Source of the DNA: Cepaea nemoralis
Taxonomy: Eukaryota > Mollusca > Gastropoda > Stylommatophora > Helicidae
NCBI GenBank assembly: GCA_014155875.1
Contig: JACEFZ010026847.1
Span: 62,001 to 126,000 of the forward strand
DNA length: 64,000 bases
Direction: 5' to 3'
The position numbers and the translations under genes are program-made. The notes beneath the pieces are model-generated. The model searched no databases and was not told the origin of the DNA. It was given only the letters and a program-made list of their open reading frames with translations. Positions 1 through 12,700 of the stretch are shown here, in pieces (the first letter of the stretch is position 1; each line of letters opens with the position of its first letter).

Positions 1-216
1 ATTATGTCATGTAGTCAAGCCATCTAGATGTCTATCTTTCTGCCTTCCCTTTACTCTTTTCCCGCCAATAGTGTCAGCTGTCAATAAATTGTCTACTTTG
101 TTTCTCCTCATATTTTGCCCCAACAATTTTGTCTGTCTACGTCTGATTTCTCGAATCAATGTATGAGTTTCATTTGTTTCTTGTAGGACTTGCTCGTGTT
201 TTTTTTTTCTTTGCAC
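1..216 (-). mobile_element. LINE C-terminal fragment
   Basis: Minus-strand translation EIRRRQTKLLGQNMRRNK, then GGKR...GRQ and DRHLDGLTT: the conserved tail that follows the reverse transcriptase in invertebrate endonuclease-RT elements. It runs off the window edge. Confidence 0.7.
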
Positions 217-275
217 TTTACTCAGAAATCACATTTTAACTGTCAGTAGACGTTTCTCACCTTGTCTACCTATTG

Positions 276-503
276 TCCATGTTTCACATACATATAATGG
301 TACATCACCTAGCATCACTGGCCTTGTATCAAAGATCATCTGCGAGGAGACCAAGAAGTCGCCCGAGAAGAAAATGGATTGACGACATCAAAGACATTGT
401 ACAATCACACGGAATGACACCATTCAATGCCACCCATCGGGCACTGGAGCGCCAATTATTCCTCCCCACGACGCTTGACGGCAAACGTGGAAGATGGTGA
501 TGA
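276..503 (+). mobile_element. LINE C-terminal fragment
   Basis: Reads RRPRSRPRRKWIDDIKDIV and ends at a natural stop at 498-500. This is the basic GRPRRKW tail typical of LINE polyproteins. Confidence 0.6.
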
Positions 504-520
504 TTATGACTAAATCTTAA

Positions 521-650
521 CGGGGAAACCGTGGCTGAGAGGTTACGGTTCCCGCCTCATGTTCAATTTGACCGGGTTCGATCCCTGCATAGAGCTGGGA
601 ATTGTTTCTAAGAATCAAGTCTTCTCAGATAAGGGTTTAAAAACAGGAGG
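521..650 (+). mobile_element. tRNA-headed SINE
   Basis: A-box-like TGGCTGAGAGGTTACGG (532-548) and B-box GGGTTCGATCCC (574-585), spaced as in tRNA-derived pol III promoters. A non-tRNA body follows. Confidence 0.65.
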
Positions 651-777
651 TGCTGTGTGCAGTCTTGCATTGGGGGAAAGCTACTGTATATAAACCTTTG
701 GCAGATACGAAATTCACTTAAGACGATTAATCATTTCATGGCGCTTAATCAGTTGATAGTCCCACGGCAGATGGAAT

Positions 778-975
778 TTGCAAAGAGCTGGCCGTTTCAT
801 ATAAATATAACGGTACAGATTATATGTGGCACTTCAACGATCTCACAAAGATCCGGCCGTCTCACATGCAATACCGGTGAATCTTGTATGTGACACTTCG
901 ACGATCTCGTAAAGAGCAGGCCGCTTCATATAAATATAAAGGTACAGGTTCTATGTGGCACTTCAGCAATCTCCA
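778..975. repeat. 65-bp tandem repeat, three copies
   Basis: Units start near 780, 845 and 911. Each runs from an AAAGAxCxGGCCG core through ATATAA to GTGGCACTTC. Confidence 0.7.
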
Positions 976-1069
976 TCCCATTGCAACTGACAGCTTGTTA
1001 TTGTTATGACATATGGTCAGGTAAAAGGACCCTTTTTTAGACCACAAGACGTGGTGGGTATATGGTGCT

Positions 1070-1290
1070 GGCCCAATATTTGCCATACTGACCAGCACTC
1101 GATGGGTTATGGGATCAACTTCACACCGGTCGCCTCTTCTTCCCATACAAGTTTATGGTGCCCATTTTAAAGTGTGTCGACCTGGGAGCCCAAATAACTG
1201 AAAACCAATCCTCATTTTGAAGTGGATTCAAACACATGACTACCGGGCAAGGGTGTCAGCCACGGCTCTGCTACAGCTCTACCACGGCTT
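1070..1290 (-). mobile_element. degenerate tRNA-SINE (family D)
   Basis: On the minus strand, a GTAGAGCTGTAGCAG head and a GTGTTTGAATCC B-box. It resembles copies at 3458, 11515, 18095, 49945 and 56490. Confidence 0.45.
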
Positions 1291-1431
1291 CCCTGGCTAG
1301 TATCGTACCGCACATGAAAAGTCAGCTTTATGGGTAGTGTGGCCAGTTTTGTTCCTAGCAGCTGTTCTTTATGAGAGGACTAAATCATGTACTTATTACT
1401 ACATTGTACGTCATCTGACACAGTTGGTAAG

Positions 1432-1504
<73 letters not shown>
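1432..1504. repeat. (GT)n(GA)n microsatellite
   Basis: Uninterrupted dinucleotide tract that switches from GT to GA. Confidence 0.95.
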
Positions 1505-1509
<5 letters not shown>

Positions 1510-1690
1510 TTATGACCCGCCTTTTATCTGGAAATGTGCCTGAGGGTGAAAGTAAATTATTTTTTTTAAAATAAGAACAATGGGCGATGAATACCTCGGA
1601 AAGCGTTGATGTACAGTGAGGCAGGGGATTCGTGTGCATTCATGTACTCAAGGGGAAATCAATAATCGCCCTTATTTTGCCCTAGTTATC

Positions 1691-1692
<2 letters not shown>

Positions 1693-1738
<46 letters not shown>

Positions 1739-1764
1739 CAGACACACAGGCAGACACACAGAGT
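1693..1764. repeat. (CA)n and CAGACA microsatellite
   Basis: About 22 CA units followed by CAGACACACAGG repeats. Confidence 0.95.
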
Positions 1765-1925
1765 CACATACTCACTAACTACTACTACACTACAGGCCTG
1801 GTATCTTCTCTAAATGCGCAGTCGTGTGTCCAAGAAGTCGACAATAATAGCTATTAATATTCCTACAGTTATCTCCACACACGGACTCGCGCGAGCACTT
1901 ACACACACTCGATCGCGTACATGCA

Positions 1926-1960
1926 CGCGCGCGCGCGCACGCACACACACACACACACAG
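1926..1960. repeat. (GC)n(CA)n tract
   Basis: Alternating purine-pyrimidine tract, GCGCGCGCGC then CACACACA. Confidence 0.9.
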
Positions 1961-2729
1961 GTCTAGCAGTCACCATGCAGCGCTAACAAAGAACGGCGCG
2001 ACGTGACACCATTGTGACAAAAGCGAACCTAAGCTGGATAGTTGGCGGAGAGAAAGAAGTGGTGAGAGCGAGTGAGAAAAAGAGATAGAACAGTTGTGGT
2101 CTTTGTTCGGTTCGGTCATGGACTGTGATAAGTCTACCGTGCTTATTTAGGACAGTTTTTGTTTGTTTTACTTAATTCCGATTAGTTCTTTTCGCTGATA
2201 TTACCGCGCTACCTAATATGACTATAGAGCATGGAAGGCGGGGTGAGTGATAGTTGTGCCAGTTGCGCTCTTTGTTTTCTCTGCGTTGTTCGATCGCCGG
2301 TAACAAAAGAAAAATTTTAAACACCCATAACTTAAAAACAGGAGCTCTACAAGGATTATCAAGAATGCAAAGAACTTCAAGTATTTGGAATGAAAGGTAA
2401 TTATGTGATACTTATTTTTGCTCTATGCGTTATTTATGGACTAAATGCGGTATTGGAGTTAAGATATCTTTAAGCTGAATAAATAGAGATTTACTTACCC
2501 TCTTTGAGCATTAATCGCCTTCAAATTAATATCCGAAATGTGGCTGACTCGGTCACAGGATTAATAATCTGTGCCAGGGCGATGGACCCTAATATAACTT
2601 CTCTTCTGAGCGGGATAGTGGTAAAAGGGATATTCTTGCTGCGTGTTGTCAATTCTGTATGTCTAAGAGCAGTTCTTTGTCTCGACACGTATCTTTGTGA
2701 CTCGAAGCTGGGATATTAAATTCAAGAGC

Positions 2730-2732
<3 letters not shown>
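1961..2732. other. no assigned feature
   Basis: Largely non-repetitive, with no recognised protein similarity. A donor-like AAAG|GTAATT is present near 2397 and an ATG upstream at 2364, but there is no supporting partner exon. Confidence 0.5.
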
Positions 2733-2760
<28 letters not shown>

Positions 2761-2880
2761 CTTCTTCTTCTTCTTCTTCTTCTTCTTCCTCCTCCTCCTC
2801 CTCCGCCTCCACCTCTTCTTTTTCTTCTCCTCCTCCTTATTCTTCTTCCTCCTCCTCCTTCCTCCTCCTTCTTCCCTCCT
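2733..2880. repeat. (TTC)n/(TCC)n tract
   Basis: About 19 TTC units grading into degenerate TCC/TTC. Long serine or arginine frames across it are artefacts. Confidence 0.95.
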
Positions 2881-2939
2881 TCTTTAGACCCTTTTACACA
2901 TGTTGAGACTTGTTGGATGCTAACCTCATATTTGTACAG

Positions 2940-3130
2940 ATCAATCAGCACTCTGGATGGGTGCTGTGGTAAATATTACACCGGCCGCCTTTATTCCCCA
3001 TATCATGTGTTGGTACCATACCTATTTCATGCTGGATCAGCCTGTGGGACCAGGACACTTTAATAAGTCGCTTGGATGGGAACCCCAACACATCACTACC
3101 AGGCCGCAAAGTCAGATGCCAACAGAATGT
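2940..3130 (-). mobile_element. SINE family D, degenerate
   Basis: Shares the ACACCGGCCGCCTT...CCCCATA block and the ...ACTACCAGGC end with other family D copies. The pol III boxes are poorly preserved. Confidence 0.4.
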
Positions 3131-3231
3131 CAGTTATTTTTTTTTTTTTTTTTTGTGACGAAGAGGTTAATAATACAATCCGTAATCCCCCATACTGCGT
3201 TAGAAACACAATTGCCGGCGAATTGGAAGCA

Positions 3232-3390
3232 ACCGCCTTGAGTTGGTTTTAATACACCATATGAGTTCCAGTCGTTCAGAAATCAATGGCAAACTACTGA
3301 ACATAAACTTGCCAGGAAATCACAAACAGTCCAGAAATACTGGGGTTAACTAGCGACTTCCTGTAAAGGATATGCAGCTAACTTTCTTTT
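3232..3390 (+). mobile_element. SINE family C, 3' part
   Basis: Contains GGCAAACTACTGAACATAAA, CTTGCCAGGAAATCACAAAC and TCCTGTAAAGGATATGCA, shared with copies at 17695, 27822, 46125, 54587 and 57440. Confidence 0.7.
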
Positions 3391-3457
3391 AACTTTGCTT
3401 GTACAGAAAACACCTGCTAATTGTTTCTGTCCCGCATGAACTGCCACATTGCGAGTC

Positions 3458-3612
3458 GAGATGGCGAACTGGCTAGCACGCTTGCCTGCCGGCCCGCTTG
3501 TCATGAGTGTAAATTCGCAACTAAGAGGACATTTAAACTGACCTGCAGTCCCAGGTAGACACAGCCTAAAATGAGTACCAGACATACCTCGGGAAGTAAA
3601 AGCGTCCGGCGT
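3458..3612 (+). mobile_element. SINE family D
   Basis: Head GATGGCGAACTGGCTAGCAC, then GCCTGCCGGCC. The body matches the reverse complement of 11515-11700. Confidence 0.6.
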
Positions 3613-3635
3613 TAAACTAAGCACATCAGCCGCCG

Positions 3636-3835
3636 AGTGCCGATTGGTCTATTTCTGCTTCTTCTCTCGTTCGCTTTACATTGATTGTGACTATCCGCAA
3701 TGTTGTCTCTTGCATACACTTCACTGTATCTTTTAGTTCGCTCAGTGGTCCTTATAGTTTATCTCCCTCTTTTGTTTCTCCAGGCCAGCGAGTTTGCTCA
3801 GTTATGTCGTATTCGCGGCAGTCTTGAAGTAGGTT
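3636..3835 (-). mobile_element. LINE 3' terminal fragment
   Basis: The minus strand reads DKLYGPLSELK, then QETTLRI, the same element end as 39352-39639 on the + strand. Confidence 0.7.
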
Positions 3836-3959
3836 GGTCTATACCATTATGGGTGTAGAACCATATTATTACCAAATGCGGTTTATTGCATATAAAAGGA
3901 TCATATACTTGTTTAACTTGTCCCTGTGTGCTCCATATGTCTCTAGACCGGTACAGAGG

Positions 3960-5125
3960 GGGTATTGTACTTGTACTACTGTGTTTGTACTTTTACTACT
4001 GTTGTTTTGTACTTTTACTACTGTTTTTCTACTTCTAATACTGTGTTTGTACTTTTACTACTGTATTTGTACTTTTACTACTGTGTTTGTGCTTTTACTA
4101 CTGTGTTTGTACTTTTACTACTGTGTTTGTACTTTTATTACTGTGTTTGTACTTTTACTACTGTTTTTTTACTTTTACTACTGTGTTTGTATGTACTTTT
4201 ACTACTGTGTTTGTACTTTTACTACTGTGTTTGTATGTACTTTTACTAAGGTAGTTGTGCTTTTACTACTGTGTTTGTATGTACTTTTACTACTGTGTTT
4301 GTATGTACTTTTACTACTGTGTTTGTATGTACTTTTACTACTGTTTTTCTACTTCTACTACTGTATTTGTACTTTTACTACTGTGTTTGTGCTTTTACTA
4401 CTGTGTTTGTACTTTTACTACTGTTGTTTTGTACTTTTACTACTGTTTTTCTACTTTTACTACTGTGTTTGTATGTACTTTTACTACTGTGTTTGTACTT
4501 TTACTACTGTGTTTGTATGTACTTTTACTAAGGTAGTTGTGCTTTTACTATTGTGTTTGTATGTACTTTTACTACTATGTTTGTATGTAATTTTACTACT
4601 GTTTCTACTTTTACTACTGTTGTTTTGTACTTTTACTACTGTGTTTGTACTTTTACTACTGTGTTTGTACTTTTACTACTGTTGTTTTGTACTTTTACTA
4701 CTGTGTTTGTACTTTTACTACTGTGTTTGTACTTTTACTACTGTATTTCTACTTTTACTACTGTGTTTGTACTTTTACTACTGTATTTGTACACTACTGT
4801 GTTTGTACTTATACTACTGTGTTTGTATGTACTTTTACTACTGTATTTGTGCTTTTACTGCTGTGTTTGCACTTTTACTACTGTGTTTGTATGTACTTTT
4901 ACTAAGGTAGTTGTGCTTTTACTACTGTGTTTGTATGTACTTTTACTACTGTGTTTGTATGTGCTTTTACTACTGTATTTGTGCTTTTACTACTGTGTTT
5001 GTACTTTTACTACTGTTTGTTTGTACTTTTACTACTGTTGTTTTGTACTTTTACTACTGTTTTTTTACTTTTACTACTGTTTATTTGTACTTTTACTACT
5101 GTTTGTTTGTACTTTTACAACTGAC
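3960..5125. repeat. minisatellite of TTTGTACTTTTACTACTGTG units
   Basis: About 55 imperfect 16-24 bp units; a longer variant adds ATGT. The 358-codon frame across it is a translated repeat without codon-level support. Confidence 0.95.
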
Positions 5126-5286
5126 TGTTAAAAAGTATATTATGGAAGAATTTATTTATATTTTTAAAACACAATGGGTGTCTGTGATCACTTTTGGAGA
5201 TAAATGTGTGCATTAAAAGTAATCTTACCCTTTCATTCTTCCCTTCCTCTCAGACAGACAGACAAATAGACAGACAGGCAGACAGA

Positions 5287-5295
5287 CATAGATAT

Positions 5296-5336
<41 letters not shown>

Positions 5337-5340
5337 CAGA
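5287..5340. repeat. (GATA)n microsatellite
   Basis: About 11 GATA units, flanked by CAGACAGA runs. Confidence 0.95.
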
Positions 5341-5654
5341 TAGGCAGGCAAGGAGGCATGTTAACGTATGGATGGAGAGGAGATGGGGGAGTTGAATAGC
5401 GCAGTGCAAGCGTGGGAGTAGAACAAACCCATGTAAACCATAAATACATTGTACACAGCCATGCTTAAACTGTAGCCACACAAGTAAACACTGTAGCAAT
5501 TAAAGAAACCGCTACTTGATCCCATCATGGCATGTGTACAACAAAGCAACCGTTATCTGAAGTGGCCTGGTGGCTAGTGTTATTTGCATCTCTTCATTTG
5601 GAGATCACTTTCTCCTGCGTCTGAAGAGTCATTAGCTATTTCGAAAAGACGCAA

Positions 5655-6085
5655 TTCATCATGAGTTCAGTCTGGAGATGACCATACAGGTTTCATGACT
5701 TCATTCTGTGTAGAACAAGTAATTCATCGTGTCTTACACAAGGATACACATTCAGTCTGAATATGACTACACAGATTTCACGACTTCATTCTGTTTAGAA
5801 CAAGTAATTCATCGTGCCTTACACAAGGATACACATTCAGTCTGAATATGACTACACATATTTCACGACTTCATTCTGTGTAGAACAAGTAATTCATCGT
5901 GTTTACACAAGGATACACATTCAGTCTGAATATGACTACATAGGTTTCGTGACTCCATTCTGTGTAGAACAAGTAATTCATCGTGCTTTACACAAGGATA
6001 CACATTCAGTCTGAATATGACTACACAGGTTTCGTGACTCCATTCTGTGTAGAACAAGTAATTCATCGTGCTTTACACAAGGAGA
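5655..6085. repeat. 85-bp tandem repeat, five copies
   Basis: AGAACAAGTAATTCATCGTG recurs at 5712, 5797, 5882, 5966 and 6051. Confidence 0.9.
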
Positions 6086-6099
6086 AACGTCCCGTTGCA

Positions 6100-6290
6100 G
6101 TAGCCTGCTATGGATATGTAAGGCATTAGGTTAGGACCTTCACGTTTGTTGGCTGAGGGCACGCAGGAATAGATGGTAATTCTTTTTCTCTCGTAGCGAA
6201 CAGCGAGAGTTGGGGGTCGAACCCTTGTCTGATCGCGCTCAGGCCATTGCTAGCGCAACGTACTAACCGTTACACAGTTGCACCTGCTAG
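6100..6290 (-). mobile_element. tRNA-headed SINE
   Basis: The minus strand gives TGTGTAACGGTTAGTACG and B-box GGGTTCGACCCCC, then a CTCTCGCTGTTCGCTACGAG body also seen at about 36812 (+). Confidence 0.65.
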
Positions 6291-6429
6291 AGAAGAGTAA
6301 ACAGGGGATGCGGGTGTTTTCCCTTGACTTCCAGATCTACATGTTTGGTTTGTGACCTCTGCAAAGTACTATAGGTAGTAGATGCCAGTCAGCTTAGTCA
6401 TGATTATCGAAGTTAGGCGTGGTTGCTAA

Positions 6430-7785
6430 CAAGTTGATCAGTTATCAATTATCAGTTGGGGTATCTTCATTGCACTCCCGACAGGTCCAAGGTGCTCAGA
6501 TCCTCCTTCACACCCCCCCCCCCCCCAGCATATGCATCAGCGTCCGGTGGATAATAGTACCAGTTCTGTGTTGGTTGACGAGGCATCTCGTTTTCCCGAT
6601 GTACCTCTCGCGTCTGGCCGTGCCAATTCTTACTCCCAAGTCTTTCATCCTGGACAGCGATGTGGATTCATTGACGTCAAAGTCCTCTATTCTCGACATA
6701 TCTTTAAGGACGTTAATAACATCGGCACGATCTATAGGCTGGCCATCTACAGGGGGTGCAGAGCCAGCCAGTTTATCAGCTCGTTCATTTCCCTCGACTC
6801 CCGCATGTCCCGGGACGAAGATGAAGGTGACTTTACGGACAACAGACTTCCGCAGCGACTCAGTCCACAGTCTACGTACAGATCCAGCTTCGCCCTTCTG
6901 AATCATGCTCATTGAGTCACTTAGTACACACACATTGGTATAATGCTGTGATTCCATCCATGTGAAAGCCTGTGTAACTGCCATCACCTCCATCGTCTTG
7001 CTGCTTGTGGTCATAGAGTGGGCACCACTGGATTCTTGAACGGTTCGGCCCGCTGAACAGGTTGTAAATGCCCACGCACTTCTCTGCTGCTTTACAACAG
7101 ATCCATCTGTATAGATGAGCACTTCGGGGCTATCTGAGAGTTCATAGATGAGCGCGTTGACCTCTGCATTGACAGCGGCAGGGTTCTGCTCTCTGCACCG
7201 TCTGTCGAGTGTGATAGTGCAGGAGAAAGTGCACTTAAAAGCTGGAGGACCAGCACCCATTCCTTGCCGGGGTTGATACTGGTAAGACTGCAGACATGTC
7301 TGACGACATCTTCCCCCCGACCCATCCATGATTTGCCCCTCTTTAGCCTGTCGCCCTGTGAATATAGCGTCATGCAGAGGGTGCTGCTCATCTGCACCTA
7401 TTTTTAAGTATGCACGAGCTCTCCAGATCTTGATCCTGTGGTTCATTGTCGGGAAGTCAAGGAGGTATCTCATTGCTACACAGCTGGTGTCTCTCGTGCA
7501 GCCCAAAATGATGCGCGTGTCTTCGTTTTGTACCTTTTCAAGTCTCCCAATCTGTGTAGTGCTGACAGTGAGGATGGCCAGGGCATACTCGACGGGTGAA
7601 AGCACCAGTCCTTGGAACAGAAGTATTAGCAGTCTTTGCTCGATATTGACAGTCGCCATGACTCTCATTGCTGACAACCCTTTTCGAGCTTTCGTTATGA
7701 CATAATCGACATGTTCTACGAAAGACAGGCTACGATCAAGCCTCACGCCAAGATTTATACCGTCATGTATGTAGGACTGTTTTTC
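6430..7785 (-). mobile_element. LINE fragment: RT C-terminus plus RNase H (I/Jockey-like)
   Basis: About 420 codons are open on the minus strand. It begins in the reverse transcriptase thumb (NLGVRLDRSLSFVEHV), passes LIYTDGS, then METQAFTW-like and LSDSMS blocks, and ends VPGHAGVEGNERADKL. These are the D, E, D and H/D motifs of ribonuclease H. A frame shift at a 15-base C run near 6520 cuts off the Cys-rich end (TCRECNEDTP in the alternative frame). The 5' side meets a CT array at 7790, so palm and endonuclease are missing. It is dead but relatively young. Confidence 0.88.
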
Positions 7786-7789
7786 CAAT

Positions 7790-8048
<259 letters not shown>

Positions 8049-8394
8049 GAGGAGGGCGGGGGATAGAGGAACAATTATAAGAACATCCCGATTATGTTCA
8101 TATGCACGCACACAAATCTCTCTGTACTGGGTAAAATGTACAGACATCTAGAGCAAGAATGGAAAATAGGCAGCCACAAGTGCATGCTGCAGACGTTGTA
8201 CATCGCCCAATATTTGCAATGGGTAAAGATTAGGCCGTACTTTCTGTACTGTGGCAAATATTTTGGAATTAGAAAATGTACAGTATATTGTATACAGTAT
8301 GCATGGTAGCTCTAATAAACACACTGATATCCTCATTAGCACTATTTTTGTGTCTCCTTCGATGTCATCTGCTCTGAGGGTTCCAGAGAAAGAA

Positions 8395-8600
8395 CCTTCT
8401 AGTTTTTGTTGTTAGTATTATCAGGGTTTCTGGATGTGTGTCCTGTCCAGTGCCAGCATTATTTTGTCATTCTTGATTAGCTGGAATCTGTCTAGTGCCC
8501 TCCCTAACCTCGGCATTAGTGAGTCTTTTATCCCATTTTAGTCCTTCTATTCTGCGTAAGCACCAGTTAATGAATGTCTGCAGGTTATTAATAATTGTTT
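8395..8600 (-). mobile_element. LINE C-terminal fragment
   Basis: The minus strand reads LQTFINWCLRRIEGLKW, then TNAEVREGTRQ: the conserved (I)NxCLRRI block after LINE RTs. Confidence 0.65.
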
Positions 8601-8861
8601 TAATTCTCCGTGTTTCTTATTCTTACAGCAGTACTGATTTAAAGTTAAATATTCTAGTTGTAATTTCTCTTGACTCCATAAATGTCCTAGTGCTATGAAA
8701 GCTCTCTTTGCTTTTTACATTCTTATTTTATTATCTTTGTCTGTTCTTCCTTCGTTGTCTACATTGCTACCTATAAAGGTGGTTAAAAACATAATAAAAT
8801 ATGGTCTACATACTCTTGCTGAATTAATTAAAATTATATCTGCACTAAGTGTATGACAGTA

Positions 8862-9260
8862 GACAGTACTACCTGCTTTCTGTTAGCGTAGAATGTTGGG
8901 CGGTACTCACCAAACCTGACATCCCACATTTGTCAACGGCTTTGGGTGGAGGAGCGGAATTAGGGAGGGAACAAGCCTTACCCTAGTGTGAGAAAATGCA
9001 ACCTAAAGACTAAATGTCGTGACAGAGCAGACAAGGCCCTAAGCCTTGGTCGGGAACTGGTCTAGGATCAAAGCTCTGACAGACGGACATTTAGAGCATT
9101 GCTTTGTTGATCCGGCATCTTCTGCAACATGTCTTGTTTCTGAACTTATTGGTTTTCCTTTCCTCTGGAGTAAACTAAGCAGGTCAAAAGAGCCTTAAGA
9201 GGGATCATTCTGCATGGGCAACACATGGTCTCTACATTCAGCTCAGGCTTTGTGCTATTG
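8862..9260. repeat. dispersed 0.4-kb repeat, copy 1
   Basis: Collinear with 37930-38320, sharing ACTACCTGCTTTCTGTTAG, TAGAGCATTGCTTTG, TTTCCTCTGGAGTAAACTA and CATGGTCTCTAC. No protein frame or terminal repeats were seen. Confidence 0.8.
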
Positions 9261-9407
9261 AGAGGCATACCTCCATTTTACAAACTATTGTCTGTCAAAA
9301 TTGCAAAATACCAGTCATATCTGCTTTTTTGCTAATCATTTATTGGATAACAATGAAAGCCACAACACTACAGAATTTATACTAGATTTTGTTTCTCAAT
9401 TTCTCAG

Positions 9408-9652
9408 ACCCAGGTGGGGTGTTTGTCAAGGCAGGAGTACGATGACGAAGAATGTTCCCCAAATGCAGCATCATTTGAAAATCTCATTGACCAAGCAGAA
9501 AACTCAAAAACTCAAACTCACGGCAAACAAGGAAAATCCTACAATCGTGTGAGGAACCAGAATGAAACATTTGACCAGGGCATGAACATTGAGCAACAGG
9601 ACCAGAGCAGAGACAAGAAAAGCAAGGAGAAAACGGGTGGTGCCATGATGAG
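9408..9652 (+). CDS. candidate linker exon of the alpha-kinase gene
   Basis: A pyrimidine-rich acceptor ends in TTTCTCAG at 9407, and a strong donor AG|GTGAGT follows 9652. The open frame between them (about 81 codons) is polar and Gln/Asn/Lys/Glu-rich, with no recognised domain, as in the linkers that precede alpha-kinase domains. It ends in phase 2, which the acceptor at 12135 completes exactly. Membership in the kinase gene rests on strand, distance and phase, not on homology. A second acceptor, five to six bases downstream, would keep the frame. Confidence 0.55.
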
Positions 9653-9695
9653 GTGAGTCTGCTACTATTGTTCTCAGTGCCCTTCATCATCATCA

Positions 9696-9730
<35 letters not shown>

Positions 9731-12700
9731 TATCATCATCAAGATTATCACAATCATAATCATCATTAACTGTCTTGTCAACTGGGGTGAGCTATCATGC
9801 CTTTCAATACCGCCATTAGAATGTATCATTTCATGCACTGCTATTTTTCTTCTTCTTCATTCTTGAGGAGTGAATAGCAGTTGTGCACCTCAAAGGTGAT
9901 TCTGTCCAACTTCCGCGTGCATTTATATAGTGTCCATTTCCTCTAGACAGATTCCATCCAAGGTCATGTTCTCTGTCTACCAATGGGTAGGTTTTATTTC
10001 CTGACAATTTTACCCAGGGTGGTGGTGCTAAGGCCTTCTTTTTGCAATTTTCACACTTACAGATGGGACCTCGTGTTTTTCTCCCTTAGACGACTAGGAA
10101 TCTGATCTCACTACCAAAGAGATCAGAGGGTATATGATATGAGCTATCAGAGTTTCTCTGGAGATTAAACCCAGTACTTTCTGAGCCCGAGGCAGACACT
10201 GTAACCTAGCAGCCATGGCTCCACTGTCAAGAATCTTCCGTCACTGTCTTTCTCCGTCTATGTTTTCCCATAAATCATGACATTTCTTGCAATATGTACC
10301 AGTTGTTCTTGTCAAGAATCTTCCGTCACTGTCTTTCTCTGTCTATGTTTTCCCATAAATCATGACATTTGTTGCCATATGTACCTGTTGTTCTCTTGTC
10401 AAGAATCTTCCGTCACTGTCTTTCTCCGTCTATGTTTTCCCATAAATCATGACATTTCTTGCAATATGTACCTGTTGTTCTCTTGTCAAGAATCTTCCGT
10501 CACTGTCTTTCTCCGTCTATGTTTTCCCATAAATCATGACATTTCTTGCAATATGTACCTGTTGTTCTCTTGTCAAGAATCTTCCGTCACTGTCTTTCTC
10601 CGTCTATGTTTTCCCATAAATCATGACATTTCTTGCAATATGTACCTGTTGTTCTCTTGTCAAGAATCTTCCGTCACTGTCTTTCTCCGTCTATGTTTTC
10701 CCATAAATCATGACATTTGTTGCCATATGTACCAGTTGTTCTCTTGTCAAGAATCTTCCGTCACTGTCTTTCTCCGTCTATGTTTTCCCATAAATCATGA
10801 CATTTGTTGCCATATGTACCTGTTGTTCTCTTGTCAAGAATCTTCTGTCACTGTCTGTCCCTGTCCATGCAATATGTTCCAGTTGTCCCCTTCTCATAAA
10901 GTAATGGCAACTGCCTTTTTCTGATGTCTGAGAATAGGCTGTTTTGGAAAGTGGCCCTACCAAACTTTCACGAAAAGTTCTTTCATTTGACACCAGCGAT
11001 CAGAGCAAAAGAGATAGGAGGCATAAAAACACACAAAGAGAAGTAGAGATTAATAATAAGGAGAGGATATGCAGAGAACTGCAGGAGATGTGGGAGGAGA
11101 GGGGTGTGTGTGCTCTGTTCAGTTGTTTGTCAGTTGTATGCTCCACTGAGAGATAAAAGGCAGAAAGTAAAAGTAAAGAAGCCTTTAATATACTTGAAGG
11201 CATTTTTTGCATATGATGCTACACCCATATTTATATAAACCAATTGACACTCCAGGATACATCCACTCAAAACAGACGAGCTAACAGTCATCACTGACAA
11301 ATGGAAAAGCAAGAAGAAACAGACACAGAGGATAACTCACCGGCCAAACCCCCAGTTTGCGTCACACTGCTGCTTCGAAAAGTCAGCTGAAACTGACACA
11401 GAGGGGGAAAAAAAGAAACTAAACCCACACCATGCACCACTACATTTATAACCAAGACTAATAAAGCTGGTTGAACGAGGTGGAAGTTTTTTTTTAAAAC
11501 ATATCGGATCACACCAGGAGTGATGTGGTCAGTATCATGCCGGCCACCTTCACTTTCCAGGGCAGATCCTGGTATCCATTTTAGGCTGCGGAGACCTGAA
11601 AGCCTAGGTCAATTTTATAAATCTGTCTCAATGCAAATCGAACCCATGACCACGGCCAGCAGGCAAGAATCTAGCCACTGTGCTACCTCAGCTCCCACAG
11701 AAGAAACAGGAAGAAGACACAGTAGTTTGTGATAGTGTACTCGTAAGTCAGTGTAGTACAATTTATATAGACTTTCTTTATTTACGTTCTGTACGTTCTT
11801 TCTAGTTTTATTTCCAAAGGTCTTATTCTCTGTTGTACAATTTCCATGTTCGACTACATTATGAACAATTACTGCAGACTTTTTTCTCTCTGGTACAATT
11901 TCTGTAGATTCAATTTGTCTCTAGTACAATTTCTGTAGATTCAATTTGTCCTCTAGTACAATTTCTGTAAATTTCATTGTCTCTAGTACAATTTATGTAG
12001 ATTTCATATGTCTCTAGTAACAATTTCTGTAGATTTAATGTGTCTCTAGTAAAAGTTTCTGTAGATTTCATTAACTTCTTTGGGTGCAGTTTCTGTAGAT
12101 GACTCAGTTTCTTGTTTGTTCCGTTTCCCAACAGTTTCCAGAACTGTACTCTTCAGTGTGCAGATCCGGGTAATGGAGAGTCCTACTGGGTATCATTTGA
12201 AGAGAAGAGCTTCTCAAAGGGTGATGACTTCAAGGTCTACAGTGGCAGGATGAACGGCATCGGCCCTAAATCTGGCGATAAGTGTGTGGTCAAGGTCTTT
12301 AGGCGATGTAAGGGAACAGAGGTAAGATTTATGTTTGCCTTGTTGGATACCTATTTATGTTTCCCTTAATTTTGTTCAAGTAATGATCATTGTGCTTGCT
12401 CCGTGGTGAAGGGGTTACGGTTACTCAGGTTATGTCAGTGATAGTCTAGTGATGTCTGAAAGTGTTACTTATATCTGCCTATGTTATTTGTGAACAGGAC
12501 AGAACTGATACAAATATACCCAGGGCAGTGCATATGTAGAGCTGGAATCATACACTTATTTAAGTACCAATGTAGACAAAGATGGAGGAATCATACACTT
12601 ATTAAAGTACCAATGTAAACAATTGTAGTGGAATCATACACTTATTTGAGTATCAATGTAGACAAAGATGGGGGAACAGATAGAGATAACAAAATAAGAA

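Noticed and set aside
521..600. Genuine tRNA gene
   Set aside because: A and B boxes are present, but the acceptor stem and cloverleaf do not close, and a SINE body follows.
2340..2397. Possible upstream kinase exon ending AAAG|GTAATT
   Set aside because: Its phase does not match the 9408 exon in any start-containing frame, and the acceptor lacks a pyrimidine tract.
3834..5131. Long open frames (up to 358 codons) rich in Leu, Tyr, Cys and Val
   Set aside because: They are translations of the TTTGTACTTTTACTACTGTG minisatellite, which is open in several frames at once.
5655..6085. CRISPR-like array (85-bp periodic repeats)
   Set aside because: The whole unit repeats without unique spacers, and the DNA is eukaryotic; it is a minisatellite.
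10277..10924. 215-codon frame with a 29-residue repeat
   Set aside because: The 87-bp unit is a multiple of three, so the frame stays open without selection; no start context or splice sites.
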